The notes: generated from the sequence alone by a model not told the origin. Positions 24,245 to 33,504 are shown, counted from the stretch's first letter. The stretch is DNA of 64,000 bases from Planctomycetaceae bacterium (GCA_041398785.1 JAWKUA010000001.1:310001-374000); one strand, 5' to 3'. Made by a program: numbers and translations.

Positions 24245-26395
24245 TCACTTATCGGCGGCCAGTTCATGAAGCAGAAACGAATAGACGTCAACGGTCTGAG
24301 CAATGCGTTCGTCCAGCGGTGTGTCGGCACCGTGTCCGGCGTCGGCACTGGTTCGAAGCAGGATCGGCTCGCTGCCGGATGTCGCCGCCTGAAGTTTCGC
24401 AGTCATCTTTCGCGACTGCATCGGATCGACTCGCGGATCATTCTCGCCGGTCACGAACAGAACCGCGGGGTACTTCGTGTTGAATTCCACGTTGTGCAGC
24501 GGTGAGTACGCACGCAGAGCCGCGTACTGTTCCGGATCCTGCACGGACCCAAACTCCGGGATGTTGAAGCTTCCGTTCGGCGACAACTCAACTCGCAGCA
24601 TGTCGTAGATCCCGACGAGCGCGACAACGGCTTTCATGAGCTGCGGATGCTGAGTCAGCGTGGCTCCCATCAGCAGCCCGCCGTTACTGCCACCCATCGT
24701 CGCCAATCTGTCAGACGTCGTGTAGCCGCTGTCGATCATGTAGCGACAGGCCGCCGCAAAGTCATCGAACACGTTTTGCTTCCGGGTCAGCATTCCCTGC
24801 TGGTGCCATTCTTCGCCGAATTCTCCGCCGCCGCGAATGTTGGCGACGGTGTAGATGATTCCGGCATCAAACAACACGCGGCGCACGGCGCTGAATCGCG
24901 GTGTCAGGCTGATTGCGTAACCGCCGTAACCGTACACGATACACGGACGCGGCCCGTCCGCTGTTTCCGATGCGGGGATCATGATGTTGAGCGGAATCCG
25001 CGTCCCGTCCTTCGAAGTCGCAAACTCACGCTTCACCTCTACGTCATCAAACGACACGGGCGACGTCGACGACAGCGCCGTCGCGGTTGTTGCACCGGTC
25101 TGCGCATCGAAGCGAAACACGGATTCGGGCATCACAAACGATTCGCTGCTGAACAGAATGCTGTCGCCGGACAAGGGACACAATCCGCCGACGCTCGATA
25201 CCGGCATCTGCTTCGGACCGGGCTGCGGTGCTCCGTCGTGGCTGAAGACTCGCACTTCAGACGGCCCGCCCAACTGATACAGCACGAACAGCTTCGTCGG
25301 TGTCGCCAGAATGCCGGGAGGCGCGTGGTAGAACGTGTTGACGATTGTGTCGTCCGATTGTGCGACGACGGCTACAGCGGATTCCACGTCAAGTGTCGAC
25401 GTCGGCACCTTCACGATGCGGCCGCGCGGAGCGTCACGGCGAGTCAGCACGAACAGATAGTCTTCGCTGCCAAACGTCGCCTGGATCGTTTCGTCTTCGA
25501 ATGCGCTGAACTGCCGCCAGTTTTCGCCGGGGGATTTCAGATAGTGTGCGAACCGGCCTCCGTCGCCATCCTGGACCGTCAGCAGCAGTTGACCGGATGC
25601 GTCATGCATCTCGAATTCGATTTCCGCGATGCGGGGAAAGTCGGCACCCAGTTCGTAGCGGTCGTCGGCCGTCGGTGTTCCCAGTTTGTGAAACCACGCC
25701 TGCTGGTAGAAGTTCATATCTTCGGCGGGACGTTCACCGGATCGCGGGTGCCGCGTGTAAAAGAATCCGCTGCTGTCCGGCATCCATGCCAGGTCGCCGC
25801 CAGCCGTGCCCGTGTTGACGCGAGGCACGACTTCAAACACGGCTTCTCCGGATTCCGTGTCGAACACATGCACATCGCCGGCCTCACTGCCTCCCACGGA
25901 CAGCGACACGGCCAGCAGCTTTCCGTCCGGAGACGGCTCGAACCAGTCGATCGACGTCGTGCCTTCCGAATCCATCGTGTTCGGATCGACCAGCACTTTT
26001 CCGCGATCAGGATCATTTGGCGAATCAAACATCACAATGAACGGCTGCTGCTTCGGCGGCTGCCGTTTTAGCGCGAAAAACCGGCCGCCGCGCAGCACGG
26101 GAGTCCCGTAGCTGACCGTGGTCGCCGTCATGATTTCGGCGATGCGTTCACGAAGCTGTTCGCGTCCCGGCAGGCTGTCAAGAAACCTGCGAGCGTAGTC
26201 GTTTTGTTCCGCGTTCCAGTGTTTCACAGCCGGATCTTGTGCGTCTTCCAGCCAGCGATATTCGTCGACCACGCTTTCACCATGATAGACATCCGTAACG
26301 GGTTCGCGCCGGGTATCCGGCGGCTGTTCGGCCCTGACGCCAGGCACGTTCACCGCCAACAGAAGTAACGCGATCGCAGTGCAGAAACGAAACAT
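24245..26395 (-). CDS. Prolyl oligopeptidase, family S9A, exported
   Basis: About 716 residues, standard for the family. A signal peptide (FCTAIALLLLAVNVPGVRA) is followed by the N-terminal S9 arm (VYHGESVVDEYRWLEDAQDPAVKHWNAEQN), a seven-bladed beta-propeller, and the C-terminal alpha/beta-hydrolase domain. Catalytic residues are the Ser of MGGSNGGLLMG (near residue 568), the Asp of GENDPRVDP (near 653) and the His of DAGHGADT (near 685). It cleaves short peptides after proline in the periplasm. The ATG at 26395 gives a clean signal peptide; another ATG at 26419 adds eight residues. It appears monocistronic. Confidence 0.95.
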   Translation of the reverse strand: MFRFCTAIALLLLAVNVPGVRAEQPPDTRREPVTDVYHGESVVDEYRWLEDAQDPAVKHWNAEQNDYARRFLDSLPGREQLRERIAEIMTATTVSYGTPVLRGGRFFALKRQPPKQQPFIVMFDSPNDPDRGKVLVDPNTMDSEGTTSIDWFEPSPDGKLLAVSLSVGGSEAGDVHVFDTESGEAVFEVVPRVNTGTAGGDLAWMPDSSGFFYTRHPRSGERPAEDMNFYQQAWFHKLGTPTADDRYELGADFPRIAEIEFEMHDASGQLLLTVQDGDGGRFAHYLKSPGENWRQFSAFEDETIQATFGSEDYLFVLTRRDAPRGRIVKVPTSTLDVESAVAVVAQSDDTIVNTFYHAPPGILATPTKLFVLYQLGGPSEVRVFSHDGAPQPGPKQMPVSSVGGLCPLSGDSILFSSESFVMPESVFRFDAQTGATTATALSSTSPVSFDDVEVKREFATSKDGTRIPLNIMIPASETADGPRPCIVYGYGGYAISLTPRFSAVRRVLFDAGIIYTVANIRGGGEFGEEWHQQGMLTRKQNVFDDFAAACRYMIDSGYTTSDRLATMGGSNGGLLMGATLTQHPQLMKAVVALVGIYDMLRVELSPNGSFNIPEFGSVQDPEQYAALRAYSPLHNVEFNTKYPAVLFVTGENDPRVDPMQSRKMTAKLQAATSGSEPILLRTSADAGHGADTPLDERIAQTVDVYSFLLHELAADK

Positions 26396-26484
26396 GGATG
26401 TGATCCGTCGAATGAACATGGCGAGATTCCGGCTGTCATTTTGTGAATCGTCAGCGCAAGCCGCAAGAATACCGGAACGGTCAC

Positions 26485-26868
26485 TTATCCGACGACCACG
26501 GTCCGGCCGCCTTCTTCTGACGAAATCCCGAACACGAGGTACTCCGCGTCGGTCTGCAGCAGGTTTGTCATTTCATGCACTTCCCGCGGTTCGACGATGA
26601 CCGTATCGCCCGGCTGCATCATGGCCTCGTCGTCGCCGCAGCGCATCATGACCTGGCCTGTCAGCAGCACAAAAATTTCCTGCATGTCCTCGTGGTAGTG
26701 CGGACGAAACGATGATTCTGCCGGCAGGCGCGACCAGTTCAGCATCTGCACGCGGCCGCGCTGCAGTTGCCGGTTGGTGGCGATCACGCGTTTCAGGACG
26801 CCGGGCCTGCCGGGGTCTTCGTGAGACGCGGGGACGAACGATCCGGAATCAGCCTGAATGAATTGCAC
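26485..26868 (-). CDS. Cupin-domain protein
   Basis: About 127 residues. Cupin motif 1 is present as RPHYHEDMQEIFVLLTG (HxH...E...G) and motif 2 as QPGDTVIVEPREVHEM (PGD...H), giving the His/His/Glu/His metal site of a single-domain cupin. Activity cannot be assigned. A GTG at 26868 preceded by AGGA is preferred; an earlier start at 26964 would add residues encoded by the 19-bp tandem repeat DNA that do not look like protein. It follows the ubiX-like gene on the same strand after about 118 bases. Confidence 0.75.
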   Translation of the reverse strand: MQFIQADSGSFVPASHEDPGRPGVLKRVIATNRQLQRGRVQMLNWSRLPAESSFRPHYHEDMQEIFVLLTGQVMMRCGDDEAMMQPGDTVIVEPREVHEMTNLLQTDAEYLVFGISSEEGGRTVVVG

Positions 26869-26918
26869 GATACGGTCCTGAGTACGGAATTCGGAATGCC
26901 GGGCGGCCTGTGCTGTAT

Positions 26919-26994
26919 GGCGACCCGAGAGCTGAGTGGCGGCCCGAGAACGGTATGGCGACACGTGAACTGTGCGGCGACACGCGTTATTCGG
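26919..26994. repeat. 19-bp imperfect tandem repeat, four units
   Basis: Four consecutive 19-base units begin at 26919, 26938, 26957 and 26976, each with GGCG(A/G)C(C/A)CG at its start. The last overlaps the final codons of the UbiX-like gene. A weaker fifth unit may precede the first. The array sits in the 5' region of the cupin gene. Confidence 0.5.
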
Positions 26995-27667
26995 CGTCGG
27001 CTCCCCAGCGCTTCACAAGGTCATGTTTCACGTGCAGATGATCGCAGATTCGTGCGACGATGAAATCGACCACGTCCGCCAGGCTGCGAGGTTCGTGGTA
27101 GAAGCCCGGCATCGCGGGCAGGATTGTGGCACCAGCCTGAGTCAGCGTCGTCATATTCCGCAGAGCCACCAGTCCCAGCGGCGTTTCGCGCGGGACAAGC
27201 ACCAGCGGCCGGCGTTCCTTCAGATGCACGTCGGCGGCTCGCTGAATCAGATTCGTCGACGCTCCGCAGGCGATGGACGACAGCGTGCCCATGGAACACG
27301 GACACACAATCATGCCCTTCGTCAGAAACGAACCGCTGGCGATTCCCGCGGAAAAGTCGTTCGGTGAGTTCACGCGAATCGCGCTGCCGGAGATGTCGGA
27401 CAATCCCGAAAGCGTCGAGAACCCCCAGTCGGCGGCAAGTCCGCTGTGCAGGCTCGTTTCCAGAAAGCTTCGCCAGATATCGAACGAATCACGATCGCCC
27501 GGCGCTGGAAGTCCGAGTTCTCGCGAAATCACCAGCCGGGCCGCGTCGCTGAAGAGCAGTTCCACCCGATGTCCGGCCGACAACAGCACCTGAGCCAGCC
27601 TGAGCGCGTAGGCGGACCCGCTGGCTCCGGTTACCGCGAGCACAATTCCGGCATCATCAGCAGACAT
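26987..27667 (-). CDS. ubiX: UbiX-like flavin prenyltransferase
   Basis: 226 residues. Characteristic motifs are IVLAVTGASGSAYALRLAQVLL (FMN-binding Rossmann start), FLTKGMIVCPCSMGTLSSIACG and RRPLVLVPRETPLGLVALRNM...AMPGFYHEP, the last two forming the prenyl-phosphate and FMN site. UbiX joins dimethylallyl phosphate to FMN to make prenylated FMN, the cofactor of UbiD decarboxylases in quinone and aromatic metabolism. No ubiD is visible in this window. The ATG at 27667 gives the usual N-terminus; the longer open frame upstream is Arg-rich and unlike protein. It is divergent from the histidine kinase gene. Confidence 0.92.
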   Translation of the reverse strand: MSADDAGIVLAVTGASGSAYALRLAQVLLSAGHRVELLFSDAARLVISRELGLPAPGDRDSFDIWRSFLETSLHSGLAADWGFSTLSGLSDISGSAIRVNSPNDFSAGIASGSFLTKGMIVCPCSMGTLSSIACGASTNLIQRAADVHLKERRPLVLVPRETPLGLVALRNMTTLTQAGATILPAMPGFYHEPRSLADVVDFIVARICDHLHVKHDLVKRWGADAE

Positions 27668-27915
27668 CGCGATGGGCAACGCGGCGACCTCGTTTTCGAA
27701 TTCCTGAAGGACGGGTACGATACGCGATGTTGTAGAATCAGACCGGCCGGATTCAAAGCCGCTGCGTTCCCTTTGTCGGAACTGACGTCGTCGCACGCAG
27801 GTTCGAAGCGATTCCGGTCGCTGACGGATCCCGCTGCCGGCTGGCATCCGCGGCTGGCGGGTTCGCAGTTGAATCGCGTCAATGACGGGACGCGCGGCCG
27901 ACGGGCACATTCAGC

Positions 27916-29904
27916 GTGATCAATTATCGCAACTTCAAGAAGCTGCTCGGCGAAACCAGCCTGGAACGCAAGTGCCGGTTTCTGTTTGGCGTTGCGCTGC
28001 TGTTGCTGCTGTCTGGCAGCTTTTGGCTGGATGCTGCCCGCACTCGACAGCTCGTTGAAAATCAGCAGGTCGCGACCGCTCGCACGCTGATTCCGCAATT
28101 GCTGTGGCAGAGACATTATCAGCGGAAACTTCAGCAGCAATTCAGCAAAGAAGAACGTTCGACGGAAACCGGCACCGCCGCGTCCGTCGCCGTCGAAGAA
28201 GGCCATTCCGCCGAAGAAACACACGCTTCGACCGACACCGGCGAATCCGAATCCGATGCCGCGGTCGACCCGGCCAGCGTCGCTGTGAACGAAATCAGCG
28301 ACTTCGAACAAAAGCTGGGAGAAGCCAGCGCCGCGGAAGCCGACGTCGATACGAACCTGATTCTGCAGTGGAACCTGGTTCTGACGACGGATGAAATTCC
28401 CAGCGACGACCAGGGCTTTGACGCGATGGAACAGTTTCGCAGCAACGCCGCTGACGATCTGTTTCATTTCGAAAAGAACGAAGACGGAGTTCGCGTGCTG
28501 AAATACTACCAGGCCATTCGCGCGTCCGGTTTGTGTCTGGAATGTCACAACGGCACGTCCGCGACGGATTACCGAACATTGGACATCGCCCGCGACGATT
28601 CGGCCGCGACCGAGCGAACGGTTCCGCTGACCGATGAACCTCGCGCGAAGTCGGATGACAGGGAACCCGGCACTTATGTGGCGATGGCCAGTGTGACGCT
28701 GTCGATGGCCAATGTGGAATTTCAGCTCGGCCGCAACCGTGCGATTCTGCTGGCGTCGGCGATCATCACGACGTTTCTGGCGATGCTGGCGTCCTATGCG
28801 ATTGTGCGCTACATCATCGTCAAGCCGGTCCTGCACCTGAAGGACGTCAGCGACGAGATTGCTCTGGGAAATCTGAATCTTCGCGCAGAAATCAACACCG
28901 GTGACGAATTTGAAGAGCTCAGTCACGCCTTCAACCGCATGCTGCGGCACATGACAACCGTCAATGACGAATTGCGAGGACTGAACGACAACCTTGACGC
29001 GAAAGTCGATCAGCTGGCTCAGGCCAACATGGAACTGTTCAACAGCAACAAGCTGAAAGACGATTTTCTGGCGACGATGAGCCATGAACTGCGAACGCCG
29101 CTGAACAGCATTCTGGGCTTCAGCGATATCCTTGCCGGAGCCGCCAATCTGAACGAAAAACAACAGCGGTACGTCACCAACATTCGCACGTCCGGCCGCA
29201 ACCTGATGGTTCAGATCAATGACCTGCTGGATCTGGCCAAGATTGAAAGCGGCCAGATGAAGCTGCAGATTGGCACTGTCAACGCCGGCGACCTGATCGA
29301 TGTGCAGGTGCAGCAGCTGATGCCGCTCGCCGAACAAAAGAATATCGAACTAAAAGTCACGCACCCGTCTCCGCCACTGCCCGACTTGAAACAGGACGGC
29401 GGCAAGATGCGGCAGATTCTGACCAACCTGCTTTCCAACGCCATCAAGTTCACGCCCGAAGGAGGACGCGTGCGAGTCAGTTCGCGACTGCTGGACGACG
29501 ACCACTTCGAAATCTGCGTCGAAGATACGGGCATCGGAATTCCGCTTCACGAACAGGAAAGCATCTTCGAAAAATTCCGCCAGGGATCGACGGTCCCCGG
29601 CCAGCGCGATCACATGAAGCGCGAATACGGCGGCACGGGTCTGGGACTTTCGATCGTCCGTGAACTGTCGCGGCTGATGGGCGGCGACGTGCATCTGGAA
29701 AGCGAATACGGCAAGGGCAGCCTGTTTACGCTGCGGCTGCCGATTCATTCTCCGCCGGACGGGCCGGAGGTTCGCATGTCGCTGGAAAGTCCCACCGGAA
29801 AACCACCCAGCCGAATTACATCCGTCGATCTGTTGAACCAGCCGCTGCCGGCTTCGACCGCCGACAACGGAAATGCCGGATCAAATCGCAGCGGCGATTC
29901 CTGA
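27916..29904 (+). CDS. Sensor histidine kinase with haem-c-type Tll0287/DUF3365-like sensor
   Basis: 662 residues. A first membrane helix (about 22-38) leads to a periplasmic domain (about 40-275) with GLCLECHNG: CxxCH at 207-211, the covalent haem-attachment motif of Tll0287/DUF3365-like sensors. A Glu/Asp/Ala/Thr-rich insert (about 80-145) interrupts this domain. A second helix (277-300) is followed by HAMP (about 301-350), a coiled coil, the dimerisation/phosphoacceptor domain SHELRTPLNSILGF (His390), and the ATPase domain with NLLSNAIKFTPEGG, VEDTGIGIP and GGTGLGLSIV. It presumably senses a redox signal, NO/CO or oxygen. No response regulator is adjacent. The GTG start at 27916 lacks an obvious ribosome-binding site. 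Confidence 0.9.
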   Translation: MINYRNFKKLLGETSLERKCRFLFGVALLLLLSGSFWLDAARTRQLVENQQVATARTLIPQLLWQRHYQRKLQQQFSKEERSTETGTAASVAVEEGHSAEETHASTDTGESESDAAVDPASVAVNEISDFEQKLGEASAAEADVDTNLILQWNLVLTTDEIPSDDQGFDAMEQFRSNAADDLFHFEKNEDGVRVLKYYQAIRASGLCLECHNGTSATDYRTLDIARDDSAATERTVPLTDEPRAKSDDREPGTYVAMASVTLSMANVEFQLGRNRAILLASAIITTFLAMLASYAIVRYIIVKPVLHLKDVSDEIALGNLNLRAEINTGDEFEELSHAFNRMLRHMTTVNDELRGLNDNLDAKVDQLAQANMELFNSNKLKDDFLATMSHELRTPLNSILGFSDILAGAANLNEKQQRYVTNIRTSGRNLMVQINDLLDLAKIESGQMKLQIGTVNAGDLIDVQVQQLMPLAEQKNIELKVTHPSPPLPDLKQDGGKMRQILTNLLSNAIKFTPEGGRVRVSSRLLDDDHFEICVEDTGIGIPLHEQESIFEKFRQGSTVPGQRDHMKREYGGTGLGLSIVRELSRLMGGDVHLESEYGKGSLFTLRLPIHSPPDGPEVRMSLESPTGKPPSRITSVDLLNQPLPASTADNGNAGSNRSGDS

Positions 29905-29945
29905 CGCCGTTGTCTCGTCCGCATGGCTTACTCCCGGAGACCCCG

Positions 29946-32816
29946 GTGAAATTCGTCAACCATTGTCTGAATCAAGCGATGATTCCGCGCATCCTGTGCG
30001 CTCTGCTTTCGGTGCTTGCCACCGCGACGGACGGTCGGTCGCAGGGCAGGCCAGGCGACGGCAGCATGCTGGAATGGAAGGCGCTTCCGCAACTGCCCGC
30101 GGAACAAGGAGTCGCCGGGCCGTTTGCGGGAGTTCACGACAACGCACTGATTGTCGCGGGTGGAGCCAACTTCCCTGACGGAGTTCCCTGGCATCCGACA
30201 GCCGACGGCGGCGTTTCGCTGAAACGCTACTACGACACGATTCACGTGCTCGTCAAGAGCGACGGCAGCGCTGCCGACGCCGAACAGTTGTACGAATGGT
30301 CAACCTCGAACCAGACGCTGCCGTCTCCGGCGGCTTACGGTGTTTCGCTATCGACGGACCGCGGAATTCTTTGCGTCGGCGGTGAAAGGCTGATTCGCGA
30401 AACGGACGAAGAGACCGGCGAAGTGGTCTCAACCACCGAACGTCTGTCCGACGTGTTTCTGCTGATCTGGAATGGCAAAGAGAATCGTCTGCAGGTTTCA
30501 GAATCGATGTCCGCGAACGATGGGACACCGGTGAACCTTCCCGATCTACCGGTCGCTACCACAGCCGCATGTGGTGCGGTTGTCGGCGGCCACGCCTACG
30601 TTGTCGGCGGAGACACCGGCGAAGGCGGCACGACCAACTGCTGGCGGCTGAATCTGAGTCCGGACCCATCGGACGACTGGCTATGGGAACGGGTTCCTTC
30701 GTGGACCGGTCCGGCGCGGTCGCACGCCATTGCCGTCGGACAGGGCGGCAAACTGTTTCTGTTCAGCGGACGGAACAAACTCGGCGACCAGCCATTTCAG
30801 ATCTTCACCGACGCCTGGTGCTTCGACCCGGCGGCGTATGAACGGGAACTCGAACGCGCCGTGTCCGCCGGAGCTTCGCGGGAATCAATTCCTGACTATG
30901 CCAGCGGCTGGACTCGAATTGCCGATATCGCTCCTGCAGGTGAAGAGCCGCGGTGCGTGATGGCGGGCACCGGCGCGGCCGTCGGCTTCGACTGTATCGC
31001 CGTATTCGGTGGTGCTCGCGGAGACGTGCTGCTCGAACACGAAAACGTGCTGCCCGCGAAAATCAGCGACGCCGAAGCCGCCGGAGACAACGATCTGGCA
31101 CAACAGCTTCGTCAGCAGCGAGATGATCTGTACGACAAGCACGCGGGATTCAGTTCCGACATTCTGCTGTACCACATCACCACCGACAACTGGACAAAGC
31201 GCGGCGAAATGCCTGAGTCCGGCCCTGTGACAACAACCGCGGTGAACTGGGGCAACGCCGTCGTGATTCCGTCGGGAGAATCGTCACCCGGCATCCGGAC
31301 TCGCAGCGTCTGGATGGCCACAGTTTCCAGGTCGCGCCGATCCTTCGGGACGCTGAACTGGCTGGTTCTGGGCGGATATCTGACATTGCTGGTGGCGATG
31401 GGCGTCTTTTTCTCGCGGCGCGAATCCGGTGCCGACGATTACTTTCTGGCGGCCGGTCGAATTCCCTGGTGGGCGGCCGGATTGAGCATCTTCGCAACGA
31501 CACTCAGCGCGATCACGTACCTGGCCATCCCCGCGCGAACCTACACAACGAACTGGAATCGGCTGATTCTGAACCTGGGGATTCCCGTGGTCGCGGTCGT
31601 GGTGGTGTTTGTCTATCTGCCGTTTTTTCGGCGCGTGCGAGTTGCCAGTGCCTACGATTTCCTGGAACAGCGTTTCAGCGTCAGCGTGCGAATCTTTGGC
31701 AGTCTGGCGTTTGTGCTGTTTCAGCTTGGACGAATGGGAATCGTGCTGCTGTTGCCGGCGCTGGCGTTGTCGGCGGTCACGGGCATCGACGTGTACGTGT
31801 GCATCATCGCGATGGGAGCGCTGAGCACTCTTTACACGGTGCTGGGAGGCATCGAAGCCGTCGTCTGGACCGACGTCGTGCAGGCTGTCGTGCTGATCGG
31901 CGGAGCGGCGGCGGCTCTGTCCATCATGGCCGGCCATGTCAGCGGCGGTCTGGCGGGCATAGTGACGACCGCCTTTCACGCCGGAAAATTCGACATGATC
32001 AGCGACTTTCGTTTTCACGATCTGAGCTGGGCGAAGGACGGAATCCTGGTCATGCTGCTGGGATCGTTCTTCACGTCGCTGCTGCCGTATACCAGCGACC
32101 AGTCGATCATTCAGCGATATCTGACGGTCGCCACGGAACACCAGGCACGCCGAGCCATCTGGACGAACGCGGTCGTTTCGATTCCTGCGTCGCTGTTGTT
32201 CTTTTTTGTCGGCAGCGCGCTGTGGACCTTCTACACCGCGCAGCCGGATCGCATCGGCCCGCTGCAGCAGGCGGATCAGACATTTCCATGGTTCATTGCT
32301 CAGGAAATGCCCGCCGGACTTGCCGGTCTGGTTATCGCGGGAGTCTTCGCGGCGGCCATGTCGAGTCTTGATTCCAGCATGCATTCCGTGGCCACCGTCG
32401 GCACGACCGATTTTTACGAACGCTTCGGCCGAAAGAAGAACTCACGCGAATCGCTGGCCACCGCACGCCGGCTGACCGTGCTGATGGGACTCGTCGGCAC
32501 CGGTTCGGCGGTGTTTCTTGCGATGAAAAACGTGACGTACCTTTGGGACTACTACCTGACCGTCGTCGGAATCTGCCTGGGAGCGCTCGGCGGATTGTTC
32601 ACGCTGGGAATTTTGTCTCGTCGAGCGGGATCGCTGCACGCCTGGCTGGGAATTCTCGCGGCCGGCACACTGGTGGTGCTTGCTCACATAAGCGGTCAAT
32701 ATCACAGCCTTCTGGACGGAGGCATCGCGGTGACTTCGTGCGTGGTCGTCGGAATCGCATCAAGCTGGCTCCTGCCGATCGGCGTCCAATCCCCCAAATT
32801 CAGTACCGGCAATTAA
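29946..32816 (+). CDS. Kelch (NanM-type) mutarotase-sodium:solute symporter fusion
   Basis: About 956 residues in two parts. The first 465 or so, after a signal-like segment, are Kelch-type beta-propeller blades of the N-acetylneuraminate epimerase/cyclically permuted mutarotase family (MLEWKALPQLPAEQGVAGPFAG, ALIVAGGANFPDGVPW, HAYVVGGDTGEG). The rest is a sodium:solute symporter with about 13 helices starting LVLGGYLTLLVAMGVFF and containing the signature DDYFLAAGRIPWWAAGLSIF. The pairing suggests uptake of a sialic-acid-like sugar coupled to anomer conversion on the outer side. The GTG at 29946 with GGAG nearby is chosen; a TTG at 29910 is possible. No other nan genes are in view. Confidence 0.88.
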   Translation: MKFVNHCLNQAMIPRILCALLSVLATATDGRSQGRPGDGSMLEWKALPQLPAEQGVAGPFAGVHDNALIVAGGANFPDGVPWHPTADGGVSLKRYYDTIHVLVKSDGSAADAEQLYEWSTSNQTLPSPAAYGVSLSTDRGILCVGGERLIRETDEETGEVVSTTERLSDVFLLIWNGKENRLQVSESMSANDGTPVNLPDLPVATTAACGAVVGGHAYVVGGDTGEGGTTNCWRLNLSPDPSDDWLWERVPSWTGPARSHAIAVGQGGKLFLFSGRNKLGDQPFQIFTDAWCFDPAAYERELERAVSAGASRESIPDYASGWTRIADIAPAGEEPRCVMAGTGAAVGFDCIAVFGGARGDVLLEHENVLPAKISDAEAAGDNDLAQQLRQQRDDLYDKHAGFSSDILLYHITTDNWTKRGEMPESGPVTTTAVNWGNAVVIPSGESSPGIRTRSVWMATVSRSRRSFGTLNWLVLGGYLTLLVAMGVFFSRRESGADDYFLAAGRIPWWAAGLSIFATTLSAITYLAIPARTYTTNWNRLILNLGIPVVAVVVVFVYLPFFRRVRVASAYDFLEQRFSVSVRIFGSLAFVLFQLGRMGIVLLLPALALSAVTGIDVYVCIIAMGALSTLYTVLGGIEAVVWTDVVQAVVLIGGAAAALSIMAGHVSGGLAGIVTTAFHAGKFDMISDFRFHDLSWAKDGILVMLLGSFFTSLLPYTSDQSIIQRYLTVATEHQARRAIWTNAVVSIPASLLFFFVGSALWTFYTAQPDRIGPLQQADQTFPWFIAQEMPAGLAGLVIAGVFAAAMSSLDSSMHSVATVGTTDFYERFGRKKNSRESLATARRLTVLMGLVGTGSAVFLAMKNVTYLWDYYLTVVGICLGALGGLFTLGILSRRAGSLHAWLGILAAGTLVVLAHISGQYHSLLDGGIAVTSCVVVGIASSWLLPIGVQSPKFSTGN

Positions 32817-33165
32817 GCATGCGGCAGATGAGAACGTACCCTCCCGTTCAAACGGGAGGGTCGAAGTTTGATCGCCGTGCAGGCGATCAAACCAGGGGAG
32901 GGCGTCCGCGCAACGGGGATTCCCCGTGCGTCACCGTCCCCGCGATCGAACGCCTGAACGGCATTCGATCGGCAACCCTGCCGTTGAGCCGGGAGGGTGA
33001 AGCAATTGTCGCTCTGCATCGGTAATTTCTCATCTGCCGATTGCCTTAGCATGCCTGACAACACGTGTACGATGTAGCTCCGATTCGTCAGCTTCACACG
33101 CAGCAGGCGGAAAATCCGTTGCTGAAAAGCGGCGGGATACCTGAAAATCGGAAGCAGGCAGACAC
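32817..33165. other. Intergenic region occupied mostly by a folded repeat element
   Basis: 349 bases between the fusion symporter stop and the TfoX-N gene. 32822-33039 is the structured element annotated separately. The remaining 126 bases hold the TfoX-N leader, with no clear promoter. Confidence 0.55.
32822..33039. repeat. 218-bp MITE/REP-like structured element with terminal inverted repeats
   Basis: Perfect 13-bp terminal inverted repeats, CGGCAGATGAGAA (32822-32834) and TTCTCATCTGCCG (33027-33039), enclose a series of stem-loops. They are a 24-base perfect palindrome of ACCCTCCCGTT with AACGGGAGGGT (32838-32861); GTTTGATCGCC with GGCGATCAAAC (32866-32892, 5-base loop); ACGGGGA with TCCCCGT (32913-32927); and CGATCGAA with TTCGATCG (32943-32971). 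A further ACCCT/AGGGT pair is near 32975-32998. There is no reading frame of note. It begins 5 bases after the symporter stop, so it may also terminate that transcript. It could be a non-autonomous mobile element or a structured RNA. Confidence 0.7.
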
Positions 33166-33504
33166 ATGACCGAAGCAGACAAAAGCTTGATCGAACGCAT
33201 CCGGCCCTTCATGCGACGCCGCAGAGGATATTCCGAAAAGAAGATGTTCGGCAGTCTGTGTTTCTTCATCAACGGAAACATGACCGTTGGACCGTGGAAG
33301 GGTTCGCTGATCGTGCGACTGGCGAAGGAAGATCACCAGGATAACCAGCGTCTGCCATTCGCGACGCCGATGGATATTACCGGCAAGGTCATGAAGGGCT
33401 GGGTCAAAGTCGAACCACCCGGCATCGAATCTGACGACGATTTGAAAATGTGGGTCGACCGCGCCGTCGCATTCGCACGGACGTTGCCGGCAAAATCGCC
33501 GTGA
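33166..33504 (+). CDS. TfoX/Sxy N-terminal domain protein
   Basis: 112 residues corresponding only to the TfoX N-terminal domain: KKMFGSLCFFINGNMTVGPWKGSLIVRLA is the conserved core (M-F-G-x-x-x-F...G.M), followed by FATPMDITGKVMKGWVKVEPPG and an amphipathic C-terminal helix. TfoX/Sxy proteins regulate competence in gamma-proteobacteria, but free-standing N-domain proteins are widespread and of unknown function; competence control should not be assumed here. The ATG at 33166 is the only reasonable start. It stands alone between the folded repeat and the pseudogene region. Confidence 0.85.
   Translation: MTEADKSLIERIRPFMRRRRGYSEKKMFGSLCFFINGNMTVGPWKGSLIVRLAKEDHQDNQRLPFATPMDITGKVMKGWVKVEPPGIESDDDLKMWVDRAVAFARTLPAKSP

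Noticed and set aside
24647..26071. A 474-codon open frame antisense to the prolyl oligopeptidase
   Set aside because: His/Arg-rich translation without domain; the minus strand encodes a complete S9A enzyme.
27631..29337. A 568-codon open frame antisense to the histidine kinase
   Set aside because: The kinase on the other strand has all catalytic boxes; the antisense reading shows no domain and arises from codon bias.
33166..33504. Competence regulator call for the TfoX-N protein
   Set aside because: Only the N-terminal domain is present and no competence genes are nearby, so a competence role is not supported.
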